DNA of 64,000 bases, from the NCBI RefSeq assembly GCF_014635565.1, contig NZ_BMDB01000002.1:124001-188000 (forward strand). Direction: 5' to 3'. Made by a program: the position numbers and the translations under genes. A model generated the notes under the pieces. That model worked only from the letters and a program-made list of their open reading frames with translations, had not been told where the DNA came from and did no database searches. Shown piece after piece: positions 54,884-63,028 of this stretch. The stretch's first letter is position 1, and every line of letters begins with the position of its first letter. The DNA is from Phocicoccus schoeneichii (GTDB taxonomy: Bacteria > Bacillota > Bacilli > Staphylococcales > Salinicoccaceae).

Positions 54884-55984
54884 ATGGCATTAACAGCTGG
54901 AATCGTTGGATTACCAAACGTTGGTAAATCAACATTATTCAACGCAATCACAAAAGCAGGGGCACTTGCAGCAAACTACCCATTCGCAACAATTGACCCA
55001 AACGTTGGTATTGTAGAAGTACCAGACGAAAGACTCGATAAACTTACGGAAATCGTTGTTCCGAAAAAAACGGTCCCAACAGCATTCGAGTTCACTGATA
55101 TCGCAGGAATCGTGAAAGGTGCATCTCAAGGAGAAGGTTTAGGGAACAAATTCCTTTCTCATATCCGCGAAGTAGATGCAATTTGTCAGGTGGTTCGTGC
55201 ATTTGATGACGACAATATTACACACGTTTCTGGGAAAATTGATCCACTCGACGACATTGAAGTCATCAATATGGAATTAATCTTCGCAGACTTAGAATCT
55301 ATCGAACGTCGTCTGCCACGTCTAGAAAAAATGGCGCGCCAAAAAGATGCAGATGCGATGGCTGAAGCAGCGATTTTAACTAAAGTGAAAGAAACATTAG
55401 AAAACAACCAACCCGTGCGTTCACTCGAAATGACTCCAGAAGAAAAAGCACTCGTTAAACACTTAAATTTCTTAACTCAAAAACCAATTCTATACGTAGC
55501 AAACGTTGCAGAAGATGAACTCATGGACCTTGATAATAATGAACACTTAACGCGCATTAAAGAATACGCACGAAATGAAAATGCAGAAGTGGTTGTGATT
55601 TCAGCACGTGTTGAAGAAGAAATGGCAGTTTTAGATGATGAAGACAAACAAGAATTCTTAGAAGCACTCGGCTTAGAAGAATCAGGGCTCGATAAACTGA
55701 TCAGAAGTGCATATGATTTACTTGGACTTGCTACTTACTTCACTGCAGGTGTACAAGAAGTACGTGCATGGACATTCAAGAAAGGCATGACTGCACCAGA
55801 ATGTGCAGGTATCATCCATACAGACTTCCAAAAAGGATTCATCCGTGCAGAAGTGATGAGTTACGATGACCTTGTTGAATTAGGTAGTGAAGCGGCTGTT
55901 AAAGAAGCTGGAAAAGCACGCCTAGAAGGTAAAGAATATATCATGAAAGACGGAGACGTGGTTCACTTTAGATTTAACGTATAA
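54884..55984 (+). CDS. ychF: Redox-regulated ATPase YchF (Obg family)
   Basis: A 366-residue P-loop NTPase that prefers ATP and associates with ribosomes. G1 GLPNVGKSTLFNAIT (about residues 9-23), switch region DIAGIVKGASQGEGLGNKFL, a coiled-coil insertion, and a C-terminal TGS domain ending DGDVVHFRFNV. AAGGAG upstream. Followed by a strong terminator. Confidence 0.97.
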   Translation: MALTAGIVGLPNVGKSTLFNAITKAGALAANYPFATIDPNVGIVEVPDERLDKLTEIVVPKKTVPTAFEFTDIAGIVKGASQGEGLGNKFLSHIREVDAICQVVRAFDDDNITHVSGKIDPLDDIEVINMELIFADLESIERRLPRLEKMARQKDADAMAEAAILTKVKETLENNQPVRSLEMTPEEKALVKHLNFLTQKPILYVANVAEDELMDLDNNEHLTRIKEYARNENAEVVVISARVEEEMAVLDDEDKQEFLEALGLEESGLDKLIRSAYDLLGLATYFTAGVQEVRAWTFKKGMTAPECAGIIHTDFQKGFIRAEVMSYDDLVELGSEAAVKEAGKARLEGKEYIMKDGDVVHFRFNV

Positions 55985-55990
55985 ATAATT

Positions 55991-56023
55991 TTAACGGCAG
56001 ACAAACGTTTGCCGTTTTTTTAT
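55991..56023 (+). terminator. Terminator of ychF
   Basis: AACGGCA/TGCCGTT stem with ACAAACGTT-type loop and seven T. Confidence 0.85.
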
Positions 56024-56110
56024 CTAAAATAATTAACTTAGTCAATTGAAAACGCTATTAGATAGTTATATACTGACAAGTGTATGTATATATAAAAGAA
56101 AAGGGGTAGT

Positions 56111-57385
56111 ATGGTGGCTACGCTTAACTTAGACGAGTTAAAAAGTTTACTAGAAGTCACAAATAGTAAACTCAAAGATTTAAAGAAATTAGACCTTAAT
56201 GTGGATATGACTAGAGGTAAACCAAGCTTCGAGCAGATCAGGCTTTCAAGAGACCTCTTAACTAATATCGATGCAGACACATTTGACCGTAACCCTAACG
56301 TGTTCAACTACGGTATTGGAGACGGTATTCACGAAGCAAAAGAATTGTTCGCAAGCATGCTAGGAGTGAGTAGCAACGAGATTTATGTTGGAGGAAACTC
56401 TAGTTTAAACCTCATGTACGACACAATGCTTAAAGCGATGTACTTCGGAATGGTCGACAGTGATCGTCCATGGATGAAAGAAGATACTGTGAAATTCATT
56501 TGCCCAGTGCCTGGATACGACCGTCACTTTGCAATTTGTGAGTCATTAGGTATTGAAATGATTACTGTGGACATGACACCTGAAGGGCCAGATATGGATG
56601 CTGTTGAAGAATTAGTTAAAGAAGACGCATCAATCAAAGGAATCTGGTGTGTACCCAAATATTCAAACCCAGATGGCGCAATCTATTCAAAAGAAACAAT
56701 CGAACGTTTAGCAAGCATGGAAACAGCTGCGAAAGATTTCAAGATTTTCTATGACAACGCATATGCAGTACACTTCTTGGATGGTGAGTTTATCGAACAA
56801 GAGAGCATGTTAGACGCATGTAAAAATGCAGATCACCCAAACCGTGTCATCATCTTTGCATCAACGTCTAAAATTACTTTCCCTGGTGCGGGTGTTGGAG
56901 TAATCTGTGCGAACAGAGAGAGCTTAGACTACATGGAAAAACTCATCGCAGCTCAATCTATTTCACAAGATAAAGTCAATCAACTGCGACATGTGCTTTT
57001 CCTGAAAGATTTCGATACACTTTTAGATCACATGAGAGAACAAGCAGCGATTCTAAAACCAAAGTTTGATATCGTCTTAGACTCACTGAAGAGTACAGTA
57101 GAAGACGAAAGAATCGCCACTTGGAGTGAACCACGCGGTGGATACTTCATCAGCGTAGATACGTATCCTGGATGTGCGAAGAAAATCGAAGAAGAGTGCG
57201 CGAAACTTGGCTTAAAAATTACAAAGGCAGGTTCAACATACCCGTACTACAATAACCCGAACGACAATAACTTAAGAATTGCACCGTCATTCTTAGGTCG
57301 TAGTGATTTAGTCCAAGCAATGGATGTATTCACAACTGTGTTACAAAAGGTTGCGATTGAAGAAATCATTAAAAATGAACATTAA
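56111..57385 (+). CDS. Aminotransferase class I/II (subgroup Ic, aspartate aminotransferase-like)
   Basis: A 424-residue PLP enzyme. NYGIGDGIHEAKELFASMLG, YVGGNSSLNLMYDTM, FYDNAYAVHFLD and the PLP lysine in FASTSKITFPGAGVG match the MocR-like aminotransferase subgroup that includes the aspartate aminotransferase of Corynebacterium. The likely reaction is aspartate plus 2-oxoglutarate to oxaloacetate plus glutamate, but substrate assignment is from family memory. AAAGGGG precedes the ATG closely. Single gene with its own terminator. Confidence 0.8.
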   Translation: MVATLNLDELKSLLEVTNSKLKDLKKLDLNVDMTRGKPSFEQIRLSRDLLTNIDADTFDRNPNVFNYGIGDGIHEAKELFASMLGVSSNEIYVGGNSSLNLMYDTMLKAMYFGMVDSDRPWMKEDTVKFICPVPGYDRHFAICESLGIEMITVDMTPEGPDMDAVEELVKEDASIKGIWCVPKYSNPDGAIYSKETIERLASMETAAKDFKIFYDNAYAVHFLDGEFIEQESMLDACKNADHPNRVIIFASTSKITFPGAGVGVICANRESLDYMEKLIAAQSISQDKVNQLRHVLFLKDFDTLLDHMREQAAILKPKFDIVLDSLKSTVEDERIATWSEPRGGYFISVDTYPGCAKKIEEECAKLGLKITKAGSTYPYYNNPNDNNLRIAPSFLGRSDLVQAMDVFTTVLQKVAIEEIIKNEH

Positions 57386-57391
57386 TATTTT

Positions 57392-57428
57392 GTGAGCAAC
57401 AACTGCTTAAGGTTGTTGCTTTTTTTAA
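57392..57428 (+). terminator. Terminator after the aminotransferase gene
   Basis: AGCAACAAC/GTTGTTGCT with an 8-base loop and seven T. Its T-run overlaps the -35 box of the rpsF promoter. Confidence 0.85.
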
Positions 57429-57444
57429 TGATGACTGATATAAT
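57416..57444 (+). promoter_or_regulatory. rpsF promoter
   Basis: TTGCTT, 17-base spacer, TATAAT, placed inside and just after the preceding terminator. Confidence 0.65.
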
Positions 57445-57473
57445 ATCTGATTGTGAGTAATGAAAATTATTCC

Positions 57474-57500
57474 TTGCCAAAACAACCGAAGTTTTGGCCG
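57474..57500 (+). promoter_or_regulatory. rpsF leader: Candidate S6:S18-binding leader hairpin of rpsF
   Basis: GCCAAAAC/GTTTTGGC closes a loop containing ACCGAA. A CCG in a hairpin is the hallmark of the leader bound by the S6:S18 complex in many bacteria for feedback control. It lies 25 bases before the rpsF start. Confidence 0.6.
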
Positions 57501-57524
57501 TAAAGTCCATAAGGAGGTGTAAAG

Positions 57525-57827
57525 ATGAGAGCATACGAAATTTTATACGTCGTACGTCCGAACATTGAAGAAGACGCGTTAAAAGCTTTAGTTGAGCGTT
57601 TTGACGAAGTACTTACTTCAAACGGTGCTACTATCATCGAATCAAAAGAGTGGGGTAAACGTCGTTTAGCTTATGAAATCGAAGATTTCAAAGAAGGTTT
57701 TTACCGCATTGTTAAGCTTGATGCAGAAGATTCAACTTCAGTTGATGAATTCGAACGTCTAGCAAAAATCAACAACGATATCATTCGTCATATTGTTGTT
57801 CGCGATGAACAAAGAGAAGAAAAGTAA
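57525..57827 (+). CDS. rpsF: 30S ribosomal protein S6
   Basis: A 100-residue protein: [20 protein letters not shown], then [20 protein letters not shown], the S6 signature. It binds S18 and 16S rRNA. AAGGAGGTG precedes the ATG. First gene of rpsF-ssb; the third usual member, rpsR, is 3.1 kb away. Confidence 0.98.
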   Translation: MRAYEILYVVRPNIEEDALKALVERFDEVLTSNGATIIESKEWGKRRLAYEIEDFKEGFYRIVKLDAEDSTSVDEFERLAKINNDIIRHIVVRDEQREEK

Positions 57828-57851
57828 GTTTAAAATAATGGAGATGATTAC

Positions 57852-58331
57852 ATGCTGAATCGTGTGGTTTTGGTGGGTCGTCTAACTAGAGATCCTGATT
57901 TAAGAGTAAGTCAGAACAACATTTCTGTAGGTAACTTTACACTTGCAGTAAACCGTCCATTCACTGATCAAAATGGTGAACGTGGCGCTGACTTTATCAA
58001 CTGTGTTGTTTTCCGAAAACAAGCAGAGAACGTACAAAAATTTGTACAAAAAGGAAGCTTAGTTGGGGTTGATGGTAGACTTCAATCGAGAAGTTACGAG
58101 AATAAGGATGGACAGCGCGTATACGTTACAGAAGTCGTGTGCGATAATGTTCAATTCTTAGAGCCAAAAGGCAGACAACAAAGCAGTAATCAAGCGGGTA
58201 ATGCTGCTGAAGCATATCCATCGAATTCTTATGGTAGTGGGAATCAGTCATACGGTTCTAGACAAGAGGAGAACCCGTTCGCGAATTCTACAGGTAATGT
58301 AGATATTAGTGATGATGATTTACCATTCTAG
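57852..58331 (+). CDS. ssb: Single-stranded DNA-binding protein
   Basis: A 159-residue SSB with an N-terminal OB fold ([40 protein letters not shown]), a Gln/Ser/Gly/Asn-rich linker, and the acidic C-terminal tip DISDDDLPF that recruits replication and repair proteins. It is followed by a terminator instead of rpsR. Confidence 0.97.
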   Translation: MLNRVVLVGRLTRDPDLRVSQNNISVGNFTLAVNRPFTDQNGERGADFINCVVFRKQAENVQKFVQKGSLVGVDGRLQSRSYENKDGQRVYVTEVVCDNVQFLEPKGRQQSSNQAGNAAEAYPSNSYGSGNQSYGSRQEENPFANSTGNVDISDDDLPF

Positions 58332-58413
58332 GGAAATGTATTCACGAATTACAAATGTGTGTGTAATTTGTTGTGTAAAACTGAAATCATGTGTGAGATT
58401 TCGGTTGTGTGTG

Positions 58414-58444
58414 TAACCGAGACTTTCGTCTCGGTTATTTTTTT
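58414..58444 (+). terminator. Terminator after ssb
   Basis: AACCGAGAC/GTCTCGGTT with a tetraloop TTTC and seven T. It separates rpsF-ssb from the inserted ModA-like genes. Confidence 0.9.
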
Positions 58445-58517
58445 ACATATTAAATCAGTCTTAATTTATATAAACTTGAGTGGCTAAAGTCGGTCATAAT
58501 TAAAGAGGAGTATAATA

Positions 58518-59342
58518 ATGAGTCGTTTTCAAATGACGAAAAGAATCGGTGTTTTGATCGTCATGTCGCTATCTTTAATACTTGCGGCGTGTGGCGGGAA
58601 AGAAGAACCTAAAAAAACTGAAAAAAAAGAACCTGAAACTGAAGCAGTAGAAGAATCGAAAGAGCCAGAAGTGGTTAAGATTTACATTAAAGAAAATCTT
58701 GAAGAAGCGTTTAATGAAATTGTAAATAACTTCGAGAGAGAGTACGAAGATATTGATATTGAGCCTGTCTTTTTAACAAATGAAGAGATTGTTCAAAGGG
58801 TTAAAGAAGACGAGGAAAGTTCAGTTGTATTCACGACTGAAAACGCAGTAAAAGAGCTGATTGAAGATGATATTGTTAATATCAAAGATACGAAATTCTT
58901 AATGATGGATGAACTGATTCTCTTCACGAAGAGTGAAGACCCGGGGGTAGACCGCGTAAAAGATATGGATCAATCGACACGTGTGGCTATTTTAAATCCA
59001 GAGAATTATGAAGAAGGCGAACTTTCTAAGAACATTTTCGAAGACGAAGAGTTCGAAAATGTTAATGATGAAAACTTTGTCATCGGTGATTCAGCAGAAG
59101 ACGTGATCCAAGATGTCATGAACAATAACGCACAAGTCGGTGTGTTATATCAATCAACGATTGCTAATAACGAAGAACTAAAAACGCTCGTTCGTGCACC
59201 AAGACGCGTTGTAGAACCGTTTATTTATCAGCTTGGACTCGTATCGAAAGCTGAAGTTACAGATGCGGAACGTAAAGTGTATGATTATCTATTATCACAA
59301 GATGCCCAAGATATTTTAAAGAAGTATGGGTTTGTGGTTTAA
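58518..59342 (+). CDS. ModA-like substrate-binding lipoprotein (diverged)
   Basis: A 274-residue lipoprotein. The signal peptide ends in the lipobox LAAC (Cys25), followed by a Lys/Glu/Pro-rich linker (about residues 28-55). The mature domain has the shape of an extracellular anion-binding protein and ends QDILKKYGFVV, close to the ModA ending of the next gene (KDVFEKYGFKVE). Usual ModA ligand-binding stretches such as AASLTDAL are not recognisable, so it may bind something else or be a regulator. GAGGAG upstream. Its stop lies 31 bases before modA. Confidence 0.7.
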   Translation: MSRFQMTKRIGVLIVMSLSLILAACGGKEEPKKTEKKEPETEAVEESKEPEVVKIYIKENLEEAFNEIVNNFEREYEDIDIEPVFLTNEEIVQRVKEDEESSVVFTTENAVKELIEDDIVNIKDTKFLMMDELILFTKSEDPGVDRVKDMDQSTRVAILNPENYEEGELSKNIFEDEEFENVNDENFVIGDSAEDVIQDVMNNNAQVGVLYQSTIANNEELKTLVRAPRRVVEPFIYQLGLVSKAEVTDAERKVYDYLLSQDAQDILKKYGFVV

Positions 59343-59374
59343 TTAAATCATATGGCTGAGAGGGTATGATTTAA
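59343..59374 (+). promoter_or_regulatory. Perfect 10-bp inverted repeat presenting the modA ribosome site in its loop
   Basis: TTAAATCATA (59343-59352) and TATGATTTAA (59365-59374) flank a 12-base loop, TGGCTGAGAGGG, that contains the ribosome site. The last base of the stem is the first A of the modA ATG. Confidence 0.55.
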
Positions 59375-60132
59375 TGAAAAGATTAATTGTTTTATTCGTA
59401 ATCACACTTTTTCTAGTTGGCTGTGGTACAACGGAAACTGAGGACGCAGCAACTACGACTGAAAGTAAGTCAATTACAGTTTCAGCAGCAGCGAGTTTAA
59501 CAGATGCACTTCAAGAAATTGAAGATATATTTAAAGAATCGAACCTAGATATCGAGATTGATTTTAACTTCGGCGGTTCAGGTGCTTTAAGAGAACAAAT
59601 TAAACAAGGTGCACCAGTAGATATGGTTGTTTTTGCGAGTCAAAAAGATTTTGATTTGCTTGGAGAATCTGAAATGTACATAAAAGAACAAAAGTTACTT
59701 GAGAATACTTTGGTTCTAGTTACACCAAAAGGTAACGATACAGTGACAGACATTGATTCACTTGTGAATGCAAAAAATATTGCGGTAGGAACAGCTGAAA
59801 GTGTGCCTGCAGGTAAATATGCAGAGCAATCATTCAATTCTCTAGGTCTCACAGGAAAAATTGAAGATAAATTTATCTACGCGGAAGATGTTCGCGCAGT
59901 ATTACAATATGTTGCACAAGACGAAGTAGATGCAGGTGTCGTTTATAAAACTGACGCACTAACGGAAGATAAGGTTGAAATTGTAGATACGTTTCTGAAT
60001 GATGTTCATGACAAAATTATTTACCCAGCGGGTACTTTAACAGACAATGAATCTGTGAATGCATTCTATAAATTTTTAACAACAGATGAAGCAAAAGATG
60101 TTTTTGAAAAATACGGATTTAAAGTAGAGTAG
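59374..60132 (+). CDS. modA: Molybdate-type ABC transporter substrate-binding lipoprotein ModA
   Basis: A 252-residue lipoprotein with a signal peptide and lipobox LVGC (Cys17). The mature part has the ModA signatures SITVSAAASLTDALQEI, NFGGSGALREQIKQGAPVDMVV and VQYVAQDEVDAGVVYKTDA (parts), consistent with binding molybdate or tungstate. Followed by modB 9 bases downstream. GAGAGGG is the ribosome site, lying in a hairpin loop. Confidence 0.88.
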   Translation: MKRLIVLFVITLFLVGCGTTETEDAATTTESKSITVSAAASLTDALQEIEDIFKESNLDIEIDFNFGGSGALREQIKQGAPVDMVVFASQKDFDLLGESEMYIKEQKLLENTLVLVTPKGNDTVTDIDSLVNAKNIAVGTAESVPAGKYAEQSFNSLGLTGKIEDKFIYAEDVRAVLQYVAQDEVDAGVVYKTDALTEDKVEIVDTFLNDVHDKIIYPAGTLTDNESVNAFYKFLTTDEAKDVFEKYGFKVE

Positions 60133-60141
60133 GGATTCTGG

Positions 60142-60798
60142 ATGCTAGAAAATATGTGGGAACCAGTCATATTATCGCTCAAGGTAGCCACCATTGCGCT
60201 CATATTCTCCTTCATTATTGGAGTTACTGCTGCCTATTTTTTAGCACGAAAAAATTTCCCAGGAAAAGTAATCGTTGAGACACTCATCATGCTCCCGCTT
60301 GTGTTACCACCAACAGTGGTTGGGTTTATCTTAATTATTATTTTTGGTAAACACGGTTTTGTGGGACAATTAATACTAATGCTCTTTGACCAGTCACTAC
60401 TTTTCACATGGTACGCTGCGGTAATTACAAGTACGGTTGTGGCGATACCTTTAATGTATCAATCAGCGAAGACCGGGTTTTTATCAGTCGATAAAAACAT
60501 CGAAACTGTCGCGCTTGTGGATGGCGTATCGAAATTTAGGATATTTACGCACATCACGATGCCACTCGCGAAGCACGCACTGATTACAGGATCGATTTTA
60601 GCATTCGCACGCGCGCTCGGTGAGTTCGGTGCGACTCTCATGTTTGCCGGAAATATCCCGGGACGAACAACGACTATGCCAACTGCGATATATTCAGCGA
60701 TCCAAGCAGGGAATATGGAAATCGCGTGGACATATGTTGTCATTATCATTACAATCAGCTTCTTTATGATGTGGTTTATTCGCAGTAAAGAGAATTGA
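60142..60798 (+). CDS. modB: Molybdate-type ABC transporter permease ModB
   Basis: A 218-residue permease with five to six membrane segments, LPLVLPPTVVGFILIIIFGK and the EAA loop TVALVDGVSKFRIFTHITMPLA, then ARALGEFGATLMFAGNIPG, all typical of ModB. It forms the channel for ModA cargo. No ATPase gene (modC) follows; the next gene is rpsR. Its ATPase must come from elsewhere in the genome. Confidence 0.9.
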   Translation: MLENMWEPVILSLKVATIALIFSFIIGVTAAYFLARKNFPGKVIVETLIMLPLVLPPTVVGFILIIIFGKHGFVGQLILMLFDQSLLFTWYAAVITSTVVAIPLMYQSAKTGFLSVDKNIETVALVDGVSKFRIFTHITMPLAKHALITGSILAFARALGEFGATLMFAGNIPGRTTTMPTAIYSAIQAGNMEIAWTYVVIIITISFFMMWFIRSKEN

Positions 60799-60823
60799 CA
60801 TTGACACTAGAAGTATGTATAAT
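60795..60823 (+). promoter_or_regulatory. rpsR promoter
   Basis: TTGACA, 17-base spacer, TATAAT: a consensus housekeeping promoter overlapping the modB stop. It lets rpsR be expressed independently of rpsF-ssb. Confidence 0.9.
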
Positions 60824-60927
60824 GTTAAAAGCACATACACAACACACACACGTTCGATTTGTAATTGTGGATTCATAACAGGTACCACACATACCAACAT
60901 TGAATCTATAATAGAGGAGGAACTCAA

Positions 60928-61167
60928 ATGGCAGGTCCAAGAAGAGGCGGTCGTCGTCGTAAAAAAGTTTGTTATTTCACAGCAAACGGAATTACACATA
61001 TCGACTACAAAGAAGTAGATCTTCTGAAAAAATTCATTTCAGAACGTGGTAAAATCTTACCAAGACGTGTAACAGGAACTTCAGCGAAGTACCAACGTCA
61101 GTTAACAACTGCAATCAAACGTGCACGTCACATGGCTTTACTTCCATTCGTTAAAGAAGAAGCATAA
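60928..61167 (+). CDS. rpsR: 30S ribosomal protein S18
   Basis: A 79-residue protein: [60 protein letters not shown]. Binds 16S rRNA beside S6. GAGGAGG precedes the ATG. Normally the third gene of rpsF-ssb-rpsR, here with its own strong promoter and a 105-base leader. Confidence 0.98.
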   Translation: MAGPRRGGRRRKKVCYFTANGITHIDYKEVDLLKKFISERGKILPRRVTGTSAKYQRQLTTAIKRARHMALLPFVKEEA

Positions 61168-61185
61168 GTCGTTAAGATATAGAAA

Positions 61186-61220
61186 CTCCAGGATACAGAG
61201 AGGTATCTTGGAGTTTTTTT
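61186..61220 (+). terminator. Terminator of rpsR
   Basis: AACTCCAGGATA/TATCTTGGAGTT with an 8-base loop and T-run. Confidence 0.85.
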
Positions 61221-61274
61221 GTGTTTATCTTTAAGATAGGAACTAATTCAAGTGCTATCTAGAAGATAAACATC

Positions 61275-61305
61275 TACAAAAAAAGACCGACATAGTCGGT
61301 CTCTA
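61275..61305 (-). terminator. Terminator of the SPFH gene pair
   Basis: On the minus strand AGACCGAC/GTCGGTCT with a TAT loop and seven T, just after the SPFH gene stop. Confidence 0.85.
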
Positions 61306-61313
61306 TTTACTGC

Positions 61314-62180
61314 TTATTCTTCTGTTTGTTTAAAGTCTACGATGACGCCATCTCCGCCAATCGTGATTGGTTGTTTTCCATCCCATTTTTCAATGAGTTT
61401 CTCTTGAATGATTTCAGGAGTGAGTGATTTAGAACGGATTTCGTTTGCTTTCTTTTCCCCTTCTGCTTCGATTACTTTTCTCTCAGCTTCTTGTTTTGCA
61501 ATCTCTTTATCAGTCTTCGTACGCTCTAGATTTTGCGTTGCTTTTACACGCTCATCAATCGCTTTTTGAGTTTCCTCATCTGGTTGTGGTGGGTTGACGA
61601 TTACGTCTTCAATGATGATACCAATGTTTTCAAGGTCAGCCGCGAGTCTTTCGAGCGTGCCATTCTTTATTTCTCCAGTCTTTTCACCAAAGGTTTCAAT
61701 GACAGTGTATTGTGAAACAACTTGTCTTAAAGCATCCTGTGAACGACTTTGTATGTATCCTGCTTGAAGGTCTTCGATACTTACATTACCGAATTTCTTG
61801 TATACTGCACTCGCTTTTTCTGGGTCTACGTGATAGTTGAGCGACACTGGCATTGACAGTGCTTTACCATCTACAGTTGCGACTGCGAGTCCGTCGTAGC
61901 TCACTGTTTGTGTACGAACTGGGTATTCAATCACGCGCTCTGTTGGCAAGATGATGTGCCAGCCTTGTGCGAGCATTTCATCTTGAACGCCCCCACTGAT
62001 TTTATAGACGACCCCAACGTTACCGTTATCGATTTTTGTTACAAAAAATGTTAAAAATAAGCCAATTGCTACGACTAAAACGATTGCGGAACCAATTAGC
62101 TTACCGATTAGTTTTGTAGATGAAGATCCTTTGCCACCCTTAGGTGAACGTGCTTCGTTTACTTCTTTAACTTTCTTCAA
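61314..62180 (-). CDS. SPFH/prohibitin family membrane protein
   Basis: A 288-residue protein with one N-terminal membrane segment (about residues 24-50), an SPFH (band 7) domain beginning KIDNGNVGVVYKISGG, and a charged coiled coil (about 210-255, rich in Lys, Glu and Ala) of the prohibitin type. Such proteins form large membrane rings or scaffolds. It overlaps the upstream 91-residue membrane protein gene by 14 bases, which suggests a working pair. Function in this organism is unknown. Confidence 0.88.
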   Translation of the reverse strand: MKKVKEVNEARSPKGGKGSSSTKLIGKLIGSAIVLVVAIGLFLTFFVTKIDNGNVGVVYKISGGVQDEMLAQGWHIILPTERVIEYPVRTQTVSYDGLAVATVDGKALSMPVSLNYHVDPEKASAVYKKFGNVSIEDLQAGYIQSRSQDALRQVVSQYTVIETFGEKTGEIKNGTLERLAADLENIGIIIEDVIVNPPQPDEETQKAIDERVKATQNLERTKTDKEIAKQEAERKVIEAEGEKKANEIRSKSLTPEIIQEKLIEKWDGKQPITIGGDGVIVDFKQTEE

Positions 62181-62442
62181 TTTGTTTAATTTCCTCCTTC
62201 AATTGGTGAATCTCTGTCAGACGTTTCTCATGTTCGGCTATATCTACGTCTGTTTCAAGCAGCGATTCCTCATGAGCAACGAGTAGCTCAAGTCTTTCTA
62301 TTTCTGCTTTACGATCTAACTCATTTTGTTTTAACTCTCGCCTATATAGAAAATTATCCACACGACGTCGATTTAACATCAGCAAGATAATGATGAGTAA
62401 GAGTAAAAAGAAAACGATGATCCCTATACGTAAAATAATCAA
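62167..62442 (-). CDS. Small membrane-anchored coiled-coil protein, partner of the SPFH gene
   Basis: A 91-residue protein: one very hydrophobic N-terminal membrane segment (about residues 2-23), followed by a highly charged helix (Glu, Lys, Arg, Leu rich) likely to form a coiled coil. I do not recognise a named family. It overlaps the SPFH gene by 14 bases in a different frame, so the two are cotranscribed. It may regulate or anchor the SPFH assembly, but that is inference. Confidence 0.7.
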   Translation of the reverse strand: MIILRIGIIVFFLLLLIIILLMLNRRRVDNFLYRRELKQNELDRKAEIERLELLVAHEESLLETDVDIAEHEKRLTEIHQLKEEIKQIEES

Positions 62443-62477
62443 ATCATCACCTCTATTTAAAGATAGTTATAGTATAA

Positions 62478-62508
62478 CAAAAAAATGGTTATCATATAGA
62501 TAACCATT
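62478..62508 (-). terminator. Terminator of the GSP17M-like gene
   Basis: On the minus strand ATGGTTATC/GATAACCAT with a 5-base loop and seven T. Confidence 0.85.
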
Positions 62509-62514
62509 CACAAA

Positions 62515-62919
62515 TCATGACTTCTCAGAATTCAGTCCATATTCATCATAAATTTCGTCTAGGCTTAAGTTCTCTTTATTGTGATCAGTCTTCACTTGCT
62601 CATCATCCAATCCTTTAACGAGTAAAACAATTTGCCCGCTGTTCACACCTTTTTTGTATTCAGCAAGTTCACGTTCATTAAGATCAAATCGACGAGCTAC
62701 GAGATCCGTCGAATCACGATCAAATACTTTTCCAACAAGTTTCTCCCAAACGGAACCATCTGCTTTAACAAATTCAATGTCTCTATAATTACGGAATACA
62801 TTATCTGGACGATTGTTAAAAGAGACGGTCATGTCCGAAGACGAGATACCTTGAGTTTTTAATTCGTCAATTTTTTTAGTGAGTGATCCTTCAGAGTTAA
62901 ATAAATAAATGTGTGTCAT
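62515..62919 (-). CDS. General stress protein 17M-like (YflT domain)
   Basis: A 134-residue protein with the YflT/GSP17M N-terminal fold (MTHIYLFNSEGSLTKKIDEL; GISSSDMTV) and an acidic tail. Bacillus homologues are induced by general stress under sigma-B. A sigma-B-like promoter lies upstream. Biochemical role unknown. GAGGAGG precedes the ATG. Confidence 0.8.
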   Translation of the reverse strand: MTHIYLFNSEGSLTKKIDELKTQGISSSDMTVSFNNRPDNVFRNYRDIEFVKADGSVWEKLVGKVFDRDSTDLVARRFDLNERELAEYKKGVNSGQIVLLVKGLDDEQVKTDHNKENLSLDEIYDEYGLNSEKS

Positions 62920-62947
62920 TTGAACGCCTCCTCAAGTTACTTTATAT

Positions 62948-62973
62948 ATACCACTTATTACTCACAAAAAAAC
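62948..62973 (-). promoter_or_regulatory. Candidate sigma-B promoter of the GSP17M-like gene
   Basis: GTTTTT (62973-62968), 14-base spacer, TGGTAT (62953-62948); consensus is GTTTAA-N12-14-GGGTAT. Confidence 0.45.
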
Positions 62974-62981
62974 AGTAAAAT

Positions 62982-63013
62982 GATTGCTTTATTTTGAAAG
63001 CGTTTTATTATAA
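62982..63013 (+). promoter_or_regulatory. Candidate promoter with cre-like site upstream of the HTH-TPR regulator
   Basis: TTGCTT followed by a 16-base spacer and TATTAT. The spacer contains TGAAAGCGTTTTAT (62995-63008), which resembles a CcpA cre element with two mismatches at the 3' end. Confidence 0.35.
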
Positions 63014-63028
63014 GAGAGAGGTGATGAT

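Noticed and set aside
54593-54951. Two minus-strand frames (87 and 117 residues) across mscS, the DUF951 gene and ychF
   Set aside because: They run antisense to three well-supported genes and lack start signals.
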